DNA from: Aspergillus flavus
Lineage: Eukaryota; Ascomycota; Eurotiomycetes; Eurotiales; Aspergillaceae
Reading direction: 5' to 3'
NCBI RefSeq assembly: GCF_009017415.1
Contig: NC_092406.1
Span: forward strand, 5,828,001 to 5,892,000
Length of the DNA: 64,000 nt
The notes under the pieces were generated by a model that made no database searches, had not been told where the DNA came from, and saw only the letters and a list, made by a program, of their open reading frames with translations. Positions 44,598 to 56,476 of this stretch are shown here, in pieces (positions within the stretch are counted from its first letter, which is position 1; every line of letters starts with the position of its first letter). A program made the translations under genes and the position numbers.

Positions 44598-45249
44598 TGC
44601 GAGAGCGAGGGGTGTGGTTCGGGGGATAAGTTGCGGACGATTAAAGGGACGGTGTTTGGGTGAAGCGCGATTGTTGTCAGAAGGCCCCACGGCCGGGGAG
44701 GTTGTGCCACGTAGGTCCTAGAGTGGAGGAATTGTTTCCGACAGCCTGTAGTTAATTGGAGTCCTTGGTGTCGAGAAACTCGGGAGAAATCGAGGGAGGG
44801 AGGAGTGCACAAAGGGAGATGTTCCTGGCCGCAGCTTTCGCGTACATCTGGAGTCTTGCATGTTTCCCGTGCCCGTCAACAATCACTGGAGCTTGGGCCA
44901 CCTCCGACTACAACTATAACGATCAATCGCTACCACAATAATCTATGTATAATTCGTTCAATTGCTTATTTTCGGTACTAAGGTAATATTTGCAATTGAT
45001 TCTATGCTTGTGGAATTTATAAAGCTGACACCTGCGCAGCATATAAGACTTGTAGAGCAACATTTCGTGCAGCTAGTTGGCCTGCAAGTTTGGCAACACA
45101 AATGAAAAGCCTGAATCCGTACGCCTTCTCGAGCCAATCGTATACTCCGTGTAAGGGCCCACATGTACGAGTATATAAGCTTCAAAAACACACCAGTAGG
45201 TTCAGACACAATGCCCTTACGGCAGAGGTACCCGGGGGAGGAAATGGAT
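44598..45249. other. Intergenic
   Basis: Promoter of arp1 and 3' region of alg13. No further gene is seen. Confidence 0.5.
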
Positions 45250-45971
45250 TTAATCCAAGAAGCCCAATTCATCCGACATCACTTGCTCCAGCGTGCGATG
45301 ACGTTTCTGATTTGCTCCATTGACAGGCGGCCAAGCCAGCATGCGAGCCCGTAGTGCCTCTGCGCGCTCTACAGCAACAGACACCTCCCTGGAAAAGAGG
45401 TCAGCGTAATCTACGGGAGTATTCACAGGGTACCATACTGATGTCCGCTAGCAATGACATATCCTTGCTTCTGCAACTCACGGGCCAGTTCTACCTGATG
45501 GTTGTCCTTCAAGGTCGTATTGGGAACAACTACAAGTGGCACCCCTAATCGTAGTGCGCCCAGGATACTGCCCGATCCTTCAATTGTGATCAGTCTCTCA
45601 CAATCTTATCCGTGGACGAGATTGCAATAATTACCTGCATGACTGATAACTAACCCCCCATTTCGACCTTCGTCAGGTCTTGCTTGAGCAAGCCTCATCT
45701 CCCTGTCTAGACCTGCATGATTGAAATCGAACCCGTCGATCTCAATACCGTGCCGACTCGGGCTCCCAGGGGGATATTTGCTGAGAAGCTCTTCAAAGAG
45801 AGCCTGACTGTCCTTCCCGTATTGAACTAGGAGATGCGTATAGTTTGCTTCATGCAAGGCAGCTAAAAATTTGTCATCCAATATGGCCTGCAGAAGTAAA
45901 TGAAAAGAAGCCGTAGCTCCCACTGTGACGAAGCATAGCTTCATAGGGCGGTCATGGTCCTGCGGTGCCAT
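45250..45971 (-). CDS. alg13: UDP-GlcNAc transferase subunit Alg13
   Basis: Exons 45971-45635, 45577-45439 and 45388-45250 join in frame (introns 57 and 50 nt) to encode 204 residues, the usual size of fungal Alg13. The start MAPQDHDRPMKLCFVTVGAT contains the Rossmann-type TVGAT motif. THLLVQYGKDS lies in the middle. The sugar-nucleotide site of GT28-type enzymes follows: LVISHAGSGSILGALRLG and LVVVPNTTLKDNHQVELAREL. Alg13 is the catalytic subunit that pairs with membrane-bound Alg14 on the cytosolic face of the ER to add the second GlcNAc to the dolichol-linked glycan. The gene is divergent from rsm24 with only 271 bp between start codons, so the two probably share a promoter region. Confidence 0.92.
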
Positions 45972-46242
45972 GACTGGTGCCTTTAGGTTTCAAGGACCTG
46001 TATCTGGCAAGAACAATTGTACGGCACCCTGCATGGGCCGGAGAAGCATATTAATCTTTCTCAATCGGACCAGTTTAACGCTGGGCCGAGTGTCGCATCG
46101 GTGCAACTGTATTGATAATGCTCGTAAGGCGGTGGATGACAACCCACCAGATTTGGCTTAGTGCATCCGTGCGAACTTCAATCCGCAGAAAAACATCGCC
46201 GAGTCCTGTTCAAGCAAACCCCAGCCCAACACCCCCATCGCA

Positions 46243-47450
46243 ATGGCCTCAGCAGCAAGATACCTGGGCCGGTCGGCCTTGTCCATGGCCCGGAGAGGCC
46301 CAATTGCGATCCCATACCGCTCATTCTCCGCCACTACGCCCAGTTTCGTGTCAGAAGATCCACCAGTGCCGCCTGCTCCCCGAGAACCCCGTCCGGAGGA
46401 ACTGCCTTCTATGGCGGAGTACTCCCCCGATCTACTTTCCAAGGAGGAACGGTCAATGTATGACATGCTGGCTCCCGAAGAACGGGAGCAATTCGACGCC
46501 GAGAACCGCCGGATGGTGGAGGAGTTCAATGACCCGCAGAAGCGAGCGGCCGCGTTCGCGGAGCTCGAGAAGAGCGTGAACCAGATCGATAAGGAATATC
46601 CCATGCGGTTTGACGATGTGCGGGAGAAGCGAGTTGGATTCTGGGGTGACGAGGAAGACGATGAATTCGCCCTAGTCGAGGACGCTGACGAGGAGTTCAA
46701 CGACGACGATATCACGTCGATGGCCCATGCGGAACTCGAGGTACACCGCGAGATCAGAGAATACGCTAGAATTGCCGCTTGGGATATGCCATTTCTGAGC
46801 CGTAAGTGCTTCATCCGAGTCTGTTCCCCATCCCCGCTAATCCCTGGGTAGATCTTGCCAAGCCGTTCACCCTCCCTCCCCAGTCTCACATTCTCCGCTT
46901 CCGCTACACCACATACATGGGCGAGTCGCACCCCGCCGAGAACAAGGTCGTCGTCGAGCTGAGCTCCCAGGATTTGACCCCTAAGCATCTCTCCGAGGCA
47001 CAGCGCCAGACGTTCCTTAAACTCGTCGGACCGCGGTACAACCCCGACACCGACATTGTACGGATGTCCTGCGAGAAGTTTACCACTCGTGCTCAGAATA
47101 AGCGTTACCTGGCCGATACCGTAAACTCACTGATCAAGGAGGCGAAGGAAGGAGATGCATTCGCCGACATTCCCCTTGATCTCCGTCACCACAAGCCGAA
47201 GACCAAGCTCCAATTCCCCGACTCCTGGAAGTTGACCCCGGAGCGCAAGAAACAGATCGAAGCTCGCCGTGCTGAGAGACTACGCCTGGAGAAGGAAAGA
47301 GCGGGCATCATTGATGGCAAGGCGGTCATCGCCGACGCGGCCCGGGTCTTGCCAGCATTGAACCCTGCCTTGAGGGCCAAGGCAACTGAAGAGCGAGAGA
47401 GGGTTGCTGTTCGGGTCACTGGTAAAGCACAGAAGAAGAGACTACGCTGA
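46243..47450 (+). CDS. rsm24: Mitochondrial small-subunit ribosomal protein mS35 (Rsm24)
   Basis: Exons 46243-46801 and 46852-47450 join across a 50-nt intron to encode 385 residues. The N-terminus (MASAARYLGRSALSMARRG, then RSFSATT) is Arg/Ser-rich without acids, a typical mitochondrial presequence. The body has an acidic linker (GFWGDEEDDEFALVEDADEE) and the mS35 core: HLAKPFTLPPQ, LRFRYTTYMGESHPAENKVVV, and LVGPRYNPDTDIVRMSCEKF, followed by a basic C-terminal tail. It is a structural protein of the mitochondrial 37S ribosomal subunit. Confidence 0.9.
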
Positions 47451-48311
47451 ATATGAGCAACGTACGAATGCGGGGTGTACAATTTATCTGTCTGTTGGTC
47501 TGGGTGCTTTTTGAACTTTAAAATATCAGGAGCGGCGCAATCGCAATGTCATATTAGACTTACTTATCCAATGTATTATACTCATTCATCTTCATACATA
47601 CACCTTATTACTCCTTTCAATTAGTACCATGATACTGATCTTGGCCAAGTCTTCCTGTATAAAGTAGAAAAGCATTCATGTGAATCCATTGCTGTACCTA
47701 TCCCTAGAGTCCTATTTTTTTTTCTTGTTTGTTTGTTTTCTGGATCAGTGTACGTATGTTATAGTCGCAACTCCCCTATAATACACCGAAACACAAGCCT
47801 TTTAAATAGGGAAAAGAAAGGACAGAAAAAGAAAGAAGCTATCCACAGGTACTTCACAGAAACCGATATCTCGAAGAATCTCAAAAGCTTCACAGTGCGC
47901 AGTTGTTGTATCCTGATCGTCATATCGTGCTATACCCCTCGAGGATATACAACGATGAATCCATCCAACAAAAGCGAAAGAAAACACACGAAAAGAAGAA
48001 GGGGATGAGATCCGGCATAAACGCAAGGTATCCTAGCATGGTCCGGTCTTGCAAACTATCCACCCATTCATAAATGACATCCTGTCCGGCAGAAAGGTAT
48101 ATTTAGTTGAAATAGATGTTAGTCGATTTATCATATGGTCAAGCTTCCCAAATGCTTCGTATCCATATGGTCGAAGTCATAAATAGAGGGAAAGGGGAAA
48201 AAAAAAGCTCCGCCACGAGTTTTAAGTTGATGATCGTACATGGAGGATGGAGGACAAGAGAAGTCTTTTCGCTGTGTGTGGTATTTACTGCAGATGTCCC
48301 AATCCTTCGGC
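47451..48311. other. Intergenic between convergent genes
   Basis: 3' regions of rsm24 and of the CCCH gene. AT-rich, with no coding signal. Confidence 0.5.
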
Positions 48312-50013
48312 TTAGAATTCATAATTGACTGGGGATCCGGTGGATCTGTTGACTAGTTTGGTGCCGATGGGTGCCTGCATCGTTTTGGAATCTTTTTCCT
48401 TGAACTGATTGCGATGAGCCCGAGGGCTAGATCCAGAGGAGAACGAGGCCCCAGAATGGGTCGATGGAGAGGCGCCCCGAGTTGGAGGCTCTGAGGACGC
48501 GGCGCCCAGATGAGAAGGGTCAGGGATGGGGCTCGCCAGCAGAGAGATGGGGGTCTCCTTGGACATGACCGAAACCGCACTGGGGGACGCAGTTTCATGA
48601 CTATGATAGGTACCGAAGGAGTCAATTTCGCCCTTTTCCATGCTTATATCGTGCATAGCCATTTGGGACCGGGGCTGGTAGAGACGGCGCGACTTTTGGC
48701 TTTTCTTAGAGCGTGGCTGGGTCGGGGCACCTTCAAAGGAAGTTGACAGGTAGTCGGCACTCGTGGCGATAGGAGCTGGCATAAGAGAGTGAAGATTGCG
48801 AACAAACTCTTCGTGCTGAACCCTATCAACGTTCTCGATGGCGGCATGACCGGTAGGACTAGGGTAAGGCAGACCACTCATACCTCCTCCCATATGATCC
48901 AGGGTTGGATATTCTGGGAGGGAATCAAAAGACAGGAGATCCATCCTTCTGGGCACTGAGTTAACCGCACCGGAGATATGCTTGTGTGTATGCTTAGGGT
49001 TGGTTGAGATCTTGGGCGAGCTCACAGCCTGATAAGCATGTCGAGATGGTCCGGTAGCCCCTGTAGCATGTTGTTGAGAAGAAAGATAATGAGTACCCTT
49101 CTGCTTAGAAGCCTTTTCGATATCCGAGGAATCGATCGCGCCATTGATCTCCAGGCGGGAAGGATACTGGATCGACTTCATAGCGCCACGCTCCACAGTA
49201 TCATCCTTCCAGTGTTGACCATGACTAGCGTGAGAACGTGGGTGACCATGTCCATTGGGCAGGAGGCTGGGAATGCCGTATTTTTCGCGGTACCAACGTG
49301 GAATATCCCGAAGGCCAAGCTTTTCTAAGGTGGGGAGGTCATTGGGCATCTCGTGCTTATAGAGACAACCTGAAGGATATATTAGCTGATTTTATGCCTT
49401 TGTAAACCGCGCTACTTCCTATGTGCCCTTTACCTTGCTGCTGATAATCGCATTCGCCATGGCGGATCCAGTACGAACAAAATTCTTTCTTTGAGTTGTG
49501 ATGAGCGCCCTAATAGGACATTAGCTGGTGCTGTATTTTTACTGGCGCAAGTCCTCGTCAGGTTACATGTTGGGTAGCACTTACCTGCCTCGAACTTCCG
49601 TTACCTGTGCCACCACTGCTGCTAGGAACCAACCAGCTAGTGGTCGAGGCGTTGGACATGAACCAGTTCTGGGAAATACCTTGCTGAAGGAGGGCATTCA
49701 CGGCCAGGCGCTGGTTTGCCGGAACATTTTCATCAGAGACGAGTCTCATGAGAGAGGCCTGTAGGTCAAAGTCACGGGAACGAGGACCGGAAGACGCGCG
49801 GGTCGACGCTGACACCAGGCCATCGATGACGTAGGTTTGCGCTCTTGGACTCACGGTGCCTAAGCTAGTCATGCCCTGGGTTTCGTTGGCGGACAGTGTA
49901 CGAGGGACTCCTCGAATCGATATATGGGAGGGAAGCTCATCAACAGCAACCAGGGGGGTGATCGTGCCATTTGGACGGGCACAGAAGAACTGGGGGCGAA
50001 GTGGAGATGACAT
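48312..50013 (-). CDS. CCCH zinc-finger protein (fungal, RNA-binding type)
   Basis: Exons 50013-49585, 49509-49434 and 49369-48312 join in frame (introns 75 and 64 nt) to encode 520 residues. The short middle exon and the start of exon 3 together encode one CX8CX5CX3H finger, FCSYWIRHGECDYQQQGCLYKH, split by the intron inside the finger. Next to it is a conserved block (MPNDLPTLEKLGLRDIPRWY, then REKYGIPSLLP) that marks this Pezizomycotina family. The N-terminal 140 residues contain FFCARPNGTITPLVAVDELP, and the C-terminal 300 residues are Ser/Pro/His-rich and disordered. Single CCCH fingers usually bind RNA; the targets are unknown. The upstream gap of 1.6 kb may hold a long leader. Confidence 0.85.
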
Positions 50014-51596
50014 GATGGTTCGCTCAGGCCTCGAATCACCTCAAGTCCTGCTGTAATGCTGTTTTGGACGTTAGATATAAGAGAGCGATGAGATAAAGTG
50101 ATCTATGGTGCGACGCTGGAGTATACCGTCATGGAAGGGAAGGAAGTGAGTAATGAGTTGAGACTAAATAGGGTGAACTAGAGAAACAGAATTTTTACAA
50201 GGAGTTGGAGAAGAACAAAAGCGAGAAAGAGGAACAGAAAGGGAGATTCGTGATTCAGTGAATTTCCAGACGATGTCGTCGTGCGTAAAAGATTTGTTGA
50301 CATTCACTGGTTGACAGCACCGACACCGAGGGATCTCCAGAGCCAAATAGCATAAAGGACAAGAGAGGAAAATAAAAATGAATCTAATCAGCTGCTATAT
50401 ATGAGCATAATAACTATTTGGAAGAGAGAAAGCAATGCAAAGACATGAATGAGAGTAGAGAAAAACAATATAAGAATGCAATCTAAAGAGCCTCCGAGTA
50501 TAACAAAGCAAGAAAGCAGAGAATGGCGAAAAAGAAATTCACACACAAAGTTTCAAAAGGGCAAAGAACAAAAGAGGAAACGCCCCAAGTGTATAAGAAA
50601 AGTGGACTAGAGCCCAATGCCGCCAGTGTTTGTCCGATAATGTTGGTCAGTACAACCATCTGCACGGATGGCTGCAGCTTCTGAGGCGCAACTTCTCATT
50701 GCTCGTTTCCCGCGTCTTGCAGGAAACACCCTACAGTGTTTTCGGGGATGCTTAATCTCCTGCTGATCCTGCTCTCTCTTTTCTTCTTTTCTTTCCCATG
50801 ATTTTGCCACTTCTCTGGCTCTTTTCTCCAGGGAGATTACCCTGGAATTATAACTTGTCTTGTAGAGCAGCTCTCGGACCGGTCCCTGAAAGTCACATCG
50901 AGGGTAAGCATATGTTCTGGTACTGATGCTAATCCACCATCCTCACTGTTTCATCCGTATTCCAAATACTGATCCTTATACAGATCGTGTCCCCGGGATC
51001 GGTGGTTCGTGGCATCGTGGAATACGACGAGCGTATACACCTTTCAAACGACATATACCTTGTGCCGGCGCCGATTCGACGAAGGTGAACGAAGATCAAA
51101 CGGACTGCGTCGTCCTTTAATTTTGTAAGTAGAAGTGGTGTGGTTTTTGTCCACATGGACGCATAGTTGACATGTTGAAGACTTGGGGGTCAACCAATAA
51201 CTGAGCAACCCACGACATGTGACCACCATCCCCAAATCTGCCATTGGAATTGGTCCTTTGGACCTTTAATCCTCGTAGTGAGTCGTTTCGTGCAACAATT
51301 GTTCCCGAAGGTGTATGAGATTACTATGTATTGTACATCTCTCGCCTTGCCAACATGGCGACGATCATTCTCTCCCTCTAAATGTATAATGATGATATGA
51401 GCGCCAGTATGAACCTGAAAAATCGCTAAGGACAAGAAAGAGAAGAAAACAAAATAAAGACAAGGAGGTAAGCAAGATCGGTTAGAAAATGTGTGTTCCA
51501 CGTATTTACAGACAAAAGTCCCATCTTATGTTCATCCCCTCTCGCCATTCGTCATTACGTACGTACTCGAGCCATGAAAGCCTTGCTTCCTGACTT
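50014..51596. other. Intergenic, promoter of the CCCH gene
   Basis: It holds purine-rich sequence on the plus strand (pyrimidine-rich in the direction of the CCCH gene) from about 50170 to 50590, consistent with a long CT-rich leader. The remainder reaches the stop of the remodeler gene. No coding signal is seen. Confidence 0.45.
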
Positions 51597-54500
51597 TCAG
51601 AACCTCTGGTTGTAGGACTGAAGGAACCGGGGATCCGTCCCCGACTGTGTCGCCGGTTTAGCAAACCGTGCATTGCCTGTCAAGTTGACTACTGACGGTT
51701 TTGTGGCAGTGGTGTTAACAGCGGTGGGAGTCGCACCATCAGGTGTACCATGAGTTGCCGTGAGACTACCTGTAGCCTTACTGGCCTGTTTTCTTTTACG
51801 CTGTGCAAGGTCACCGCGAATACCGGTCAAATATTTCTTAGCTTGAAGGACGAGTTCAGGGTCCTCGGTACTTTCCTTCAGGGCGTTCAGCATCCTGGCC
51901 ACATGAGCGTCTGATTGTAAATGAGGACAGGTGCGGGAGATCCCAAAATGCGCAAGACCGCAGAGGCCGCAATGCTCCACGCCGGCTAGTTTCAAACGAC
52001 AAGAGCCGACCGGGTGATTCTGATTGCAGGCGAAGCACGAGGGCCGGGTCTCCGTGGGGCCGTCCATGCCTGCTGCGCTCATCGAGAGGTCGTGGTCGGA
52101 TATGGGGTTGACTCGTTCGAATGCGCGTACTTTCGTTCTCTTTGCCGGGCGTTCTATTCCTTCGAAATCAAGCTCGGGAGAAGTGTCAGACTCAGATTCC
52201 ACGATTTCATCTCCCTTGAATTCGGTATCGCTTTCAGCATCTCGTTTACGGGGCGTTTTCGTAGGGGATAGTTCCGTAGTAGCAGTATTTGAATAGTCAA
52301 CTGTCACCCGCTTTCTCTTTCCACGCCCAAAGTTTTCAGCTTTTCTGGCTTCTTCAGCTGCCGCCTCTTCTCGCTCCTTGAGGATCTTCTCCCAGATAGC
52401 ACTATTCTCTGATGTAGGATCTTCTGTGTCTTGTAGTTCGCTTAAATTCTGGTTGTCATTCGCCCAGACCCGAGCGAAGCTAAACTGCGATTCAGGGGCG
52501 TCCTCATTGGAAGAGGAGGCCTGTTCAGCTTGACTGCGGTCAAGAAGCTTATCGACAGACGCAGAATCATACCGTATATCCCCCGAGTCATCGTCTTCAA
52601 ATAGCGCTTGAGCTCCGTGTCGAAGGATAGACTCCAGGTCCTGCCCGTCGTCTTCTTCTGAGACCATTCGGTCAATCAGTACATGATCTAGCACCATCTT
52701 CTTCTTGCCAATCTGCATGATCTTCTCTTCAGCGCTGCCCCGGGTCATCAGTTGGAACACAAGCACCTTGTTCTTTTGTCCTATGCGATGAGCACGGGAC
52801 AATGCTTGCATGTCCTGGTGAGGGTTGAAATCAGGGTCCATGATGATGACGGTATCTGCAGTGGCAAGATTGATGCCCACACCTCCAGATCTAGTGGAAA
52901 GCAAAAATGCGAAGTACGGCGAGTCTTGAGCATTGTACTGATCAATCATTTTCTGCTTCTCCAAAGATGACATTCTTCCATCAAGGCGGCAATGCAAAAG
53001 CCCCAGCCCATCAAGAAAATCTTCAACTATATCCAAATTGTCAAGGAATTGACTGAAGATCAAAACTCTATGTCCGCGCTCTCTGAGCTTTGGCAGCATC
53101 AATTGTAAGAGTTGGAGTTTTCCAGCCGCCTCTACCAGATGCTTGTGAGATGCTGTAGCATTGTTTGTCCGCTCCTCAATAGCTGTACTATAAATAAATG
53201 GATGGCACAAGCATTTCCGAAGCTGCATCAAGATATTGTTCAGGTTTTGGCGTTCCGCTTGTTTGGGGCCCTGGTTGTCATTCTTCCGCTGGAAGATGGC
53301 CTTGATCAACTGTGGGTTCTTCGCCAGGATGGACTTATACAACTTCTTCTGGACAACGGACATCGAAACTGGAACAATGATCTGGACAACCGGTGGAAGA
53401 AAAGTGAGCACCTGAGCTTTTGTCCGGCGTAGAAAAAATGGTCGGATCATGTTGTGTAGTTCAGGAATATTCTCTTTTGATAGTATTCCATACTCTTCCT
53501 CCAGTTCCTCTGCATTCTTCGTTGGGTCGCAGAATTGGAGAAGGTTGAACAATTCCCTGGTGTTGTTTTGCAGAGGTGTACCCGTCAATAGAAGTTTGAA
53601 AGGGAAGTGAATCCGAGACAGCGACTCATATAACTGGCTCTTGTCATTTTTCAAACGTTGGCCCTCATCGACGACCAAGCCAGCCCAGGGTATTTTGGCG
53701 AGGACTCTTCGAGAGGCATCATCAGCCATGGTTTCATAGGAAGTCACAACTACATGGCACCTTAGGTCATGGCTGCCCTCATTAAACATCTCATATTTCT
53801 GCGCTAGTTGACGCGAAAACGAGGATCCATAGTATGTGACCACCCGAATAGAAGGAACCCATGCCTTTATTTCCTTTCGCCAGTTTGGACACGTCGAGTT
53901 TGGTACCACAACAAGGAATGGCCAGCATTTGTGATACTGTATCAGAGTCGCAAGCAGGCCAATCACTTGAATGGTCTTCCCTAGACCCATCTCATCGGCA
54001 AGAATGGCGTTCTGCTGTTTGAACCACATGTAATACAGCCAATTCAAACCATCTTTTTGATAGTCCATCAGTTGTCCCCCTGTCATGGTTTCAGGTTGTG
54101 TGTCTTTGACTATACTTTTCTTAAAATTTTGCTTTCTGACCTGCTCCAGATGCTTTCTGAGAGAGTGTTGATTTGGCATATGAGTGTAGTCACGTTTCAC
54201 CCAGTCCTCGTATGCAGTTTTGAAATCGGCCCACCTCTCAGCATTGTTACGGTCAGGTGGAGAGTCCCATACTGCATCCTCATATGTCAGGCCCTTGAAC
54301 TTTATGTAGGCTTTGGACACCTTGTCAACTCGTGATATATCTGTTTCGATAGATCGATCCTCTGAGCTGTCGTCATTCTCGTCATCTGCGTACTGGACAT
54401 CGAAGATAATGTCAGCTCGAAGGAAGTCTTCCGGTATTGCCTCTTCAGTTGTCATATCTGGGTTCAAGTTTCTGTTCGATCTGAAAAAAGCTCGTCGCAT

Positions 54501-56033
54501 GGCCGGGCTCACAACGCTCCAAACCCAGCTGCCAGGCATCCAGGTAGTATGATTATAAGACATAGTCTTCCATTTTATTAGGTACTCTTTGTCAACCTCC
54601 TCCATGATATTTGCGCTGTACCCAGCAACGTATGTCTTAAGGTCTGTTGGCCGCCAGGCAACTATTGCACCGATCTCTCCAGGGGCCGATGAACAGTCTC
54701 CGCAACGAGTTGTTGTTGTATGATCTGTAGTGACATGATCAAAATGAAACGCTCTATGACATTCAGTACAGCGAAAGAGTAAGTTGGCTGTATTGTTCAA
54801 GCAGGCCATATCCACATGGGTGATAGGATCTTTACCACCATTCTCCTGTCGAAGCTGCTGCTCCTGCTTTGGCGTCAAGCGCTCCCGAAGTGGCTTAGAC
54901 ATATTCCCTTTCTTAGAACACGCAGTACAGCGGCCTTGGTGTGGGCAGACCTGGTCTTTCGTATGGGCAACACCTAGGCAGCGACGACACTGAAGAACAA
55001 ATAAGTCATCCGAGACCTTAGTTACAAGGTGTTCGCGTGTAGCTCGAGGACCCAGACAAGCTTGATGATAAGCGGTTGTACATCCCTGACAGAAGACAAG
55101 AGGGCCTTTCGCATAGTCATCTCCACTGCGGTAGCAAACTGCGCACATTTCATTGTGAAGACTTCGGAACGGGTCATCAGATGGGATCTTGCGGAATGAT
55201 TCCTTCGCCCCGAAGAACTTCTGTGTCTTGGTGGCGTCTTCAAACTCAGAAATGTCCTCTTCATACCGCTCCCTGAGACTTTTCCGAAGCGTCTTTCGCT
55301 GCCGGGTTGAAAACCGAGAGCCTGTAGGTCTTGGGGAATAGCCGCTTTCCATATCTGAGCCTCCTGAGTGTATCTTGGCTTGTTTGCGTCTCCTTAAACG
55401 TCTCTTCCGGGTAGTTGCCGTAGACGATATAATAACATCATCACTCGAAGGAGATCCAGAGCGAGATTCCTCGTCCTCACTGCTCATACGGCGAAAGAAA
55501 TCCGTGAACTGAGTATTCCTCGCTCGAGTGGAGCGTCGCCTTGCCCCTGACTCAGACGAAGTATATCCCTCTTCATTGGATGAGGAAGCCATGCTGGATG
55601 GGAACTGTGAGCTTCCGTAGACTTGTTCTGTATTTTGGAAACGTGTGAGGGCTTCGGGTCCGTTGCTTAGGCTCTCAAGTCGGGAGGATGACATCTATAT
55701 GGAAGCAGATATCAGTAAGATAGAGGTCAAGTAAAGGTTACGTGAGAGAAACATAGTACTTACCGTTTCAGTTTCTCCACTGCGCAATTTCACTAAATAG
55801 GATGGCTCCTTCGCAGTCTCTATTGCTTCACTTATGACACAACGGACATCAAAATGTCCGGGGAGGAAGTCATATTCCTCACTATTAGAAATCGTCGGAG
55901 TTTCTACCGCCAGCTGTGATTTGGTCGGTTCTGGTGAGCCTTCAGGTATATGGGCATGAGACTCGCGCTGAAATTGTGACAGGAGGTCTGCGACAAGATC
56001 CTCGTTCAATTGAGATGCAATTTCTTCATCCAT
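51597..56033 (-). CDS. mit1: Mit1/CHD3-type SNF2 chromatin remodeler with PHD-like fingers
   Basis: Two exons, 56033-55764 and 55694-51597, join in phase 0 across a 69-nt intron to encode 1455 residues, close to fission yeast Mit1. Exon 1 encodes an acidic N-terminus with a chromo-like YLVKLRSGETET. A PHD-type zinc region follows at about residue 273 (CAVCYRSGDD, FCQGCTTAYHQACLG, CPHQGRCTAC, FRCTECHRAFH). A degenerate chromodomain (EYLIKWKTMSYNHTTWMPG) comes next. The SNF2 ATPase spans about 640-1090, with [23 protein letters not shown] in place of [14 protein letters not shown] and ALSRAHRIGQ. The C-terminus has a cysteine module (CFACNQNHPVGSC, CGLCGLAHFGISRTCPH). Mit1 is the ATPase of the SHREC complex in heterochromatic silencing in fission yeast. 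It is divergent from mrm1. Confidence 0.85.
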
Positions 56034-56476
56034 CTTGAATATTTCGTATCTTGTGGTTCTCTCATACAAATTCACGATAGCAGGGACACCGATAAGGGAG
56101 AGGAAGGGTACTTCAAATTTGAGGTCGTTGGCAATTGAAATATAAATGAAAGAACACCAATGAGAAAATTACAAGAAAGAAGCGGACTCATGAATATCCT
56201 CCATAAGGGAGCAGAATTGAATGAGCGAACCAGTCGCTAGTACAACTGTTTATCGAAGGATTCATCAAATTTCCTAACTGCGTAATATTGCATCTAAACG
56301 CGACGCGTGACCCCTCGGATCAAAGATTATCCGCTTATCTTATCGGACCTTCAGCAAGCTCCCGTGGGAAAAAAAAAAGAAAACAGCGGATTTGCGAAGT
56401 TATCATGGTTTCGACAGCGATAGCTTTACTTATAGAGTCCTATTATCACTATTATTTGTTTCTCTGATTGTCTGCA
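56034..56476. promoter_or_regulatory. Divergent promoter between the remodeler gene and mrm1
   Basis: A 443-bp gap separates the start codons of two genes pointing away from each other. No clear TATA box is seen in either direction; the sequence is AT-rich near both ends. Confidence 0.45.
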
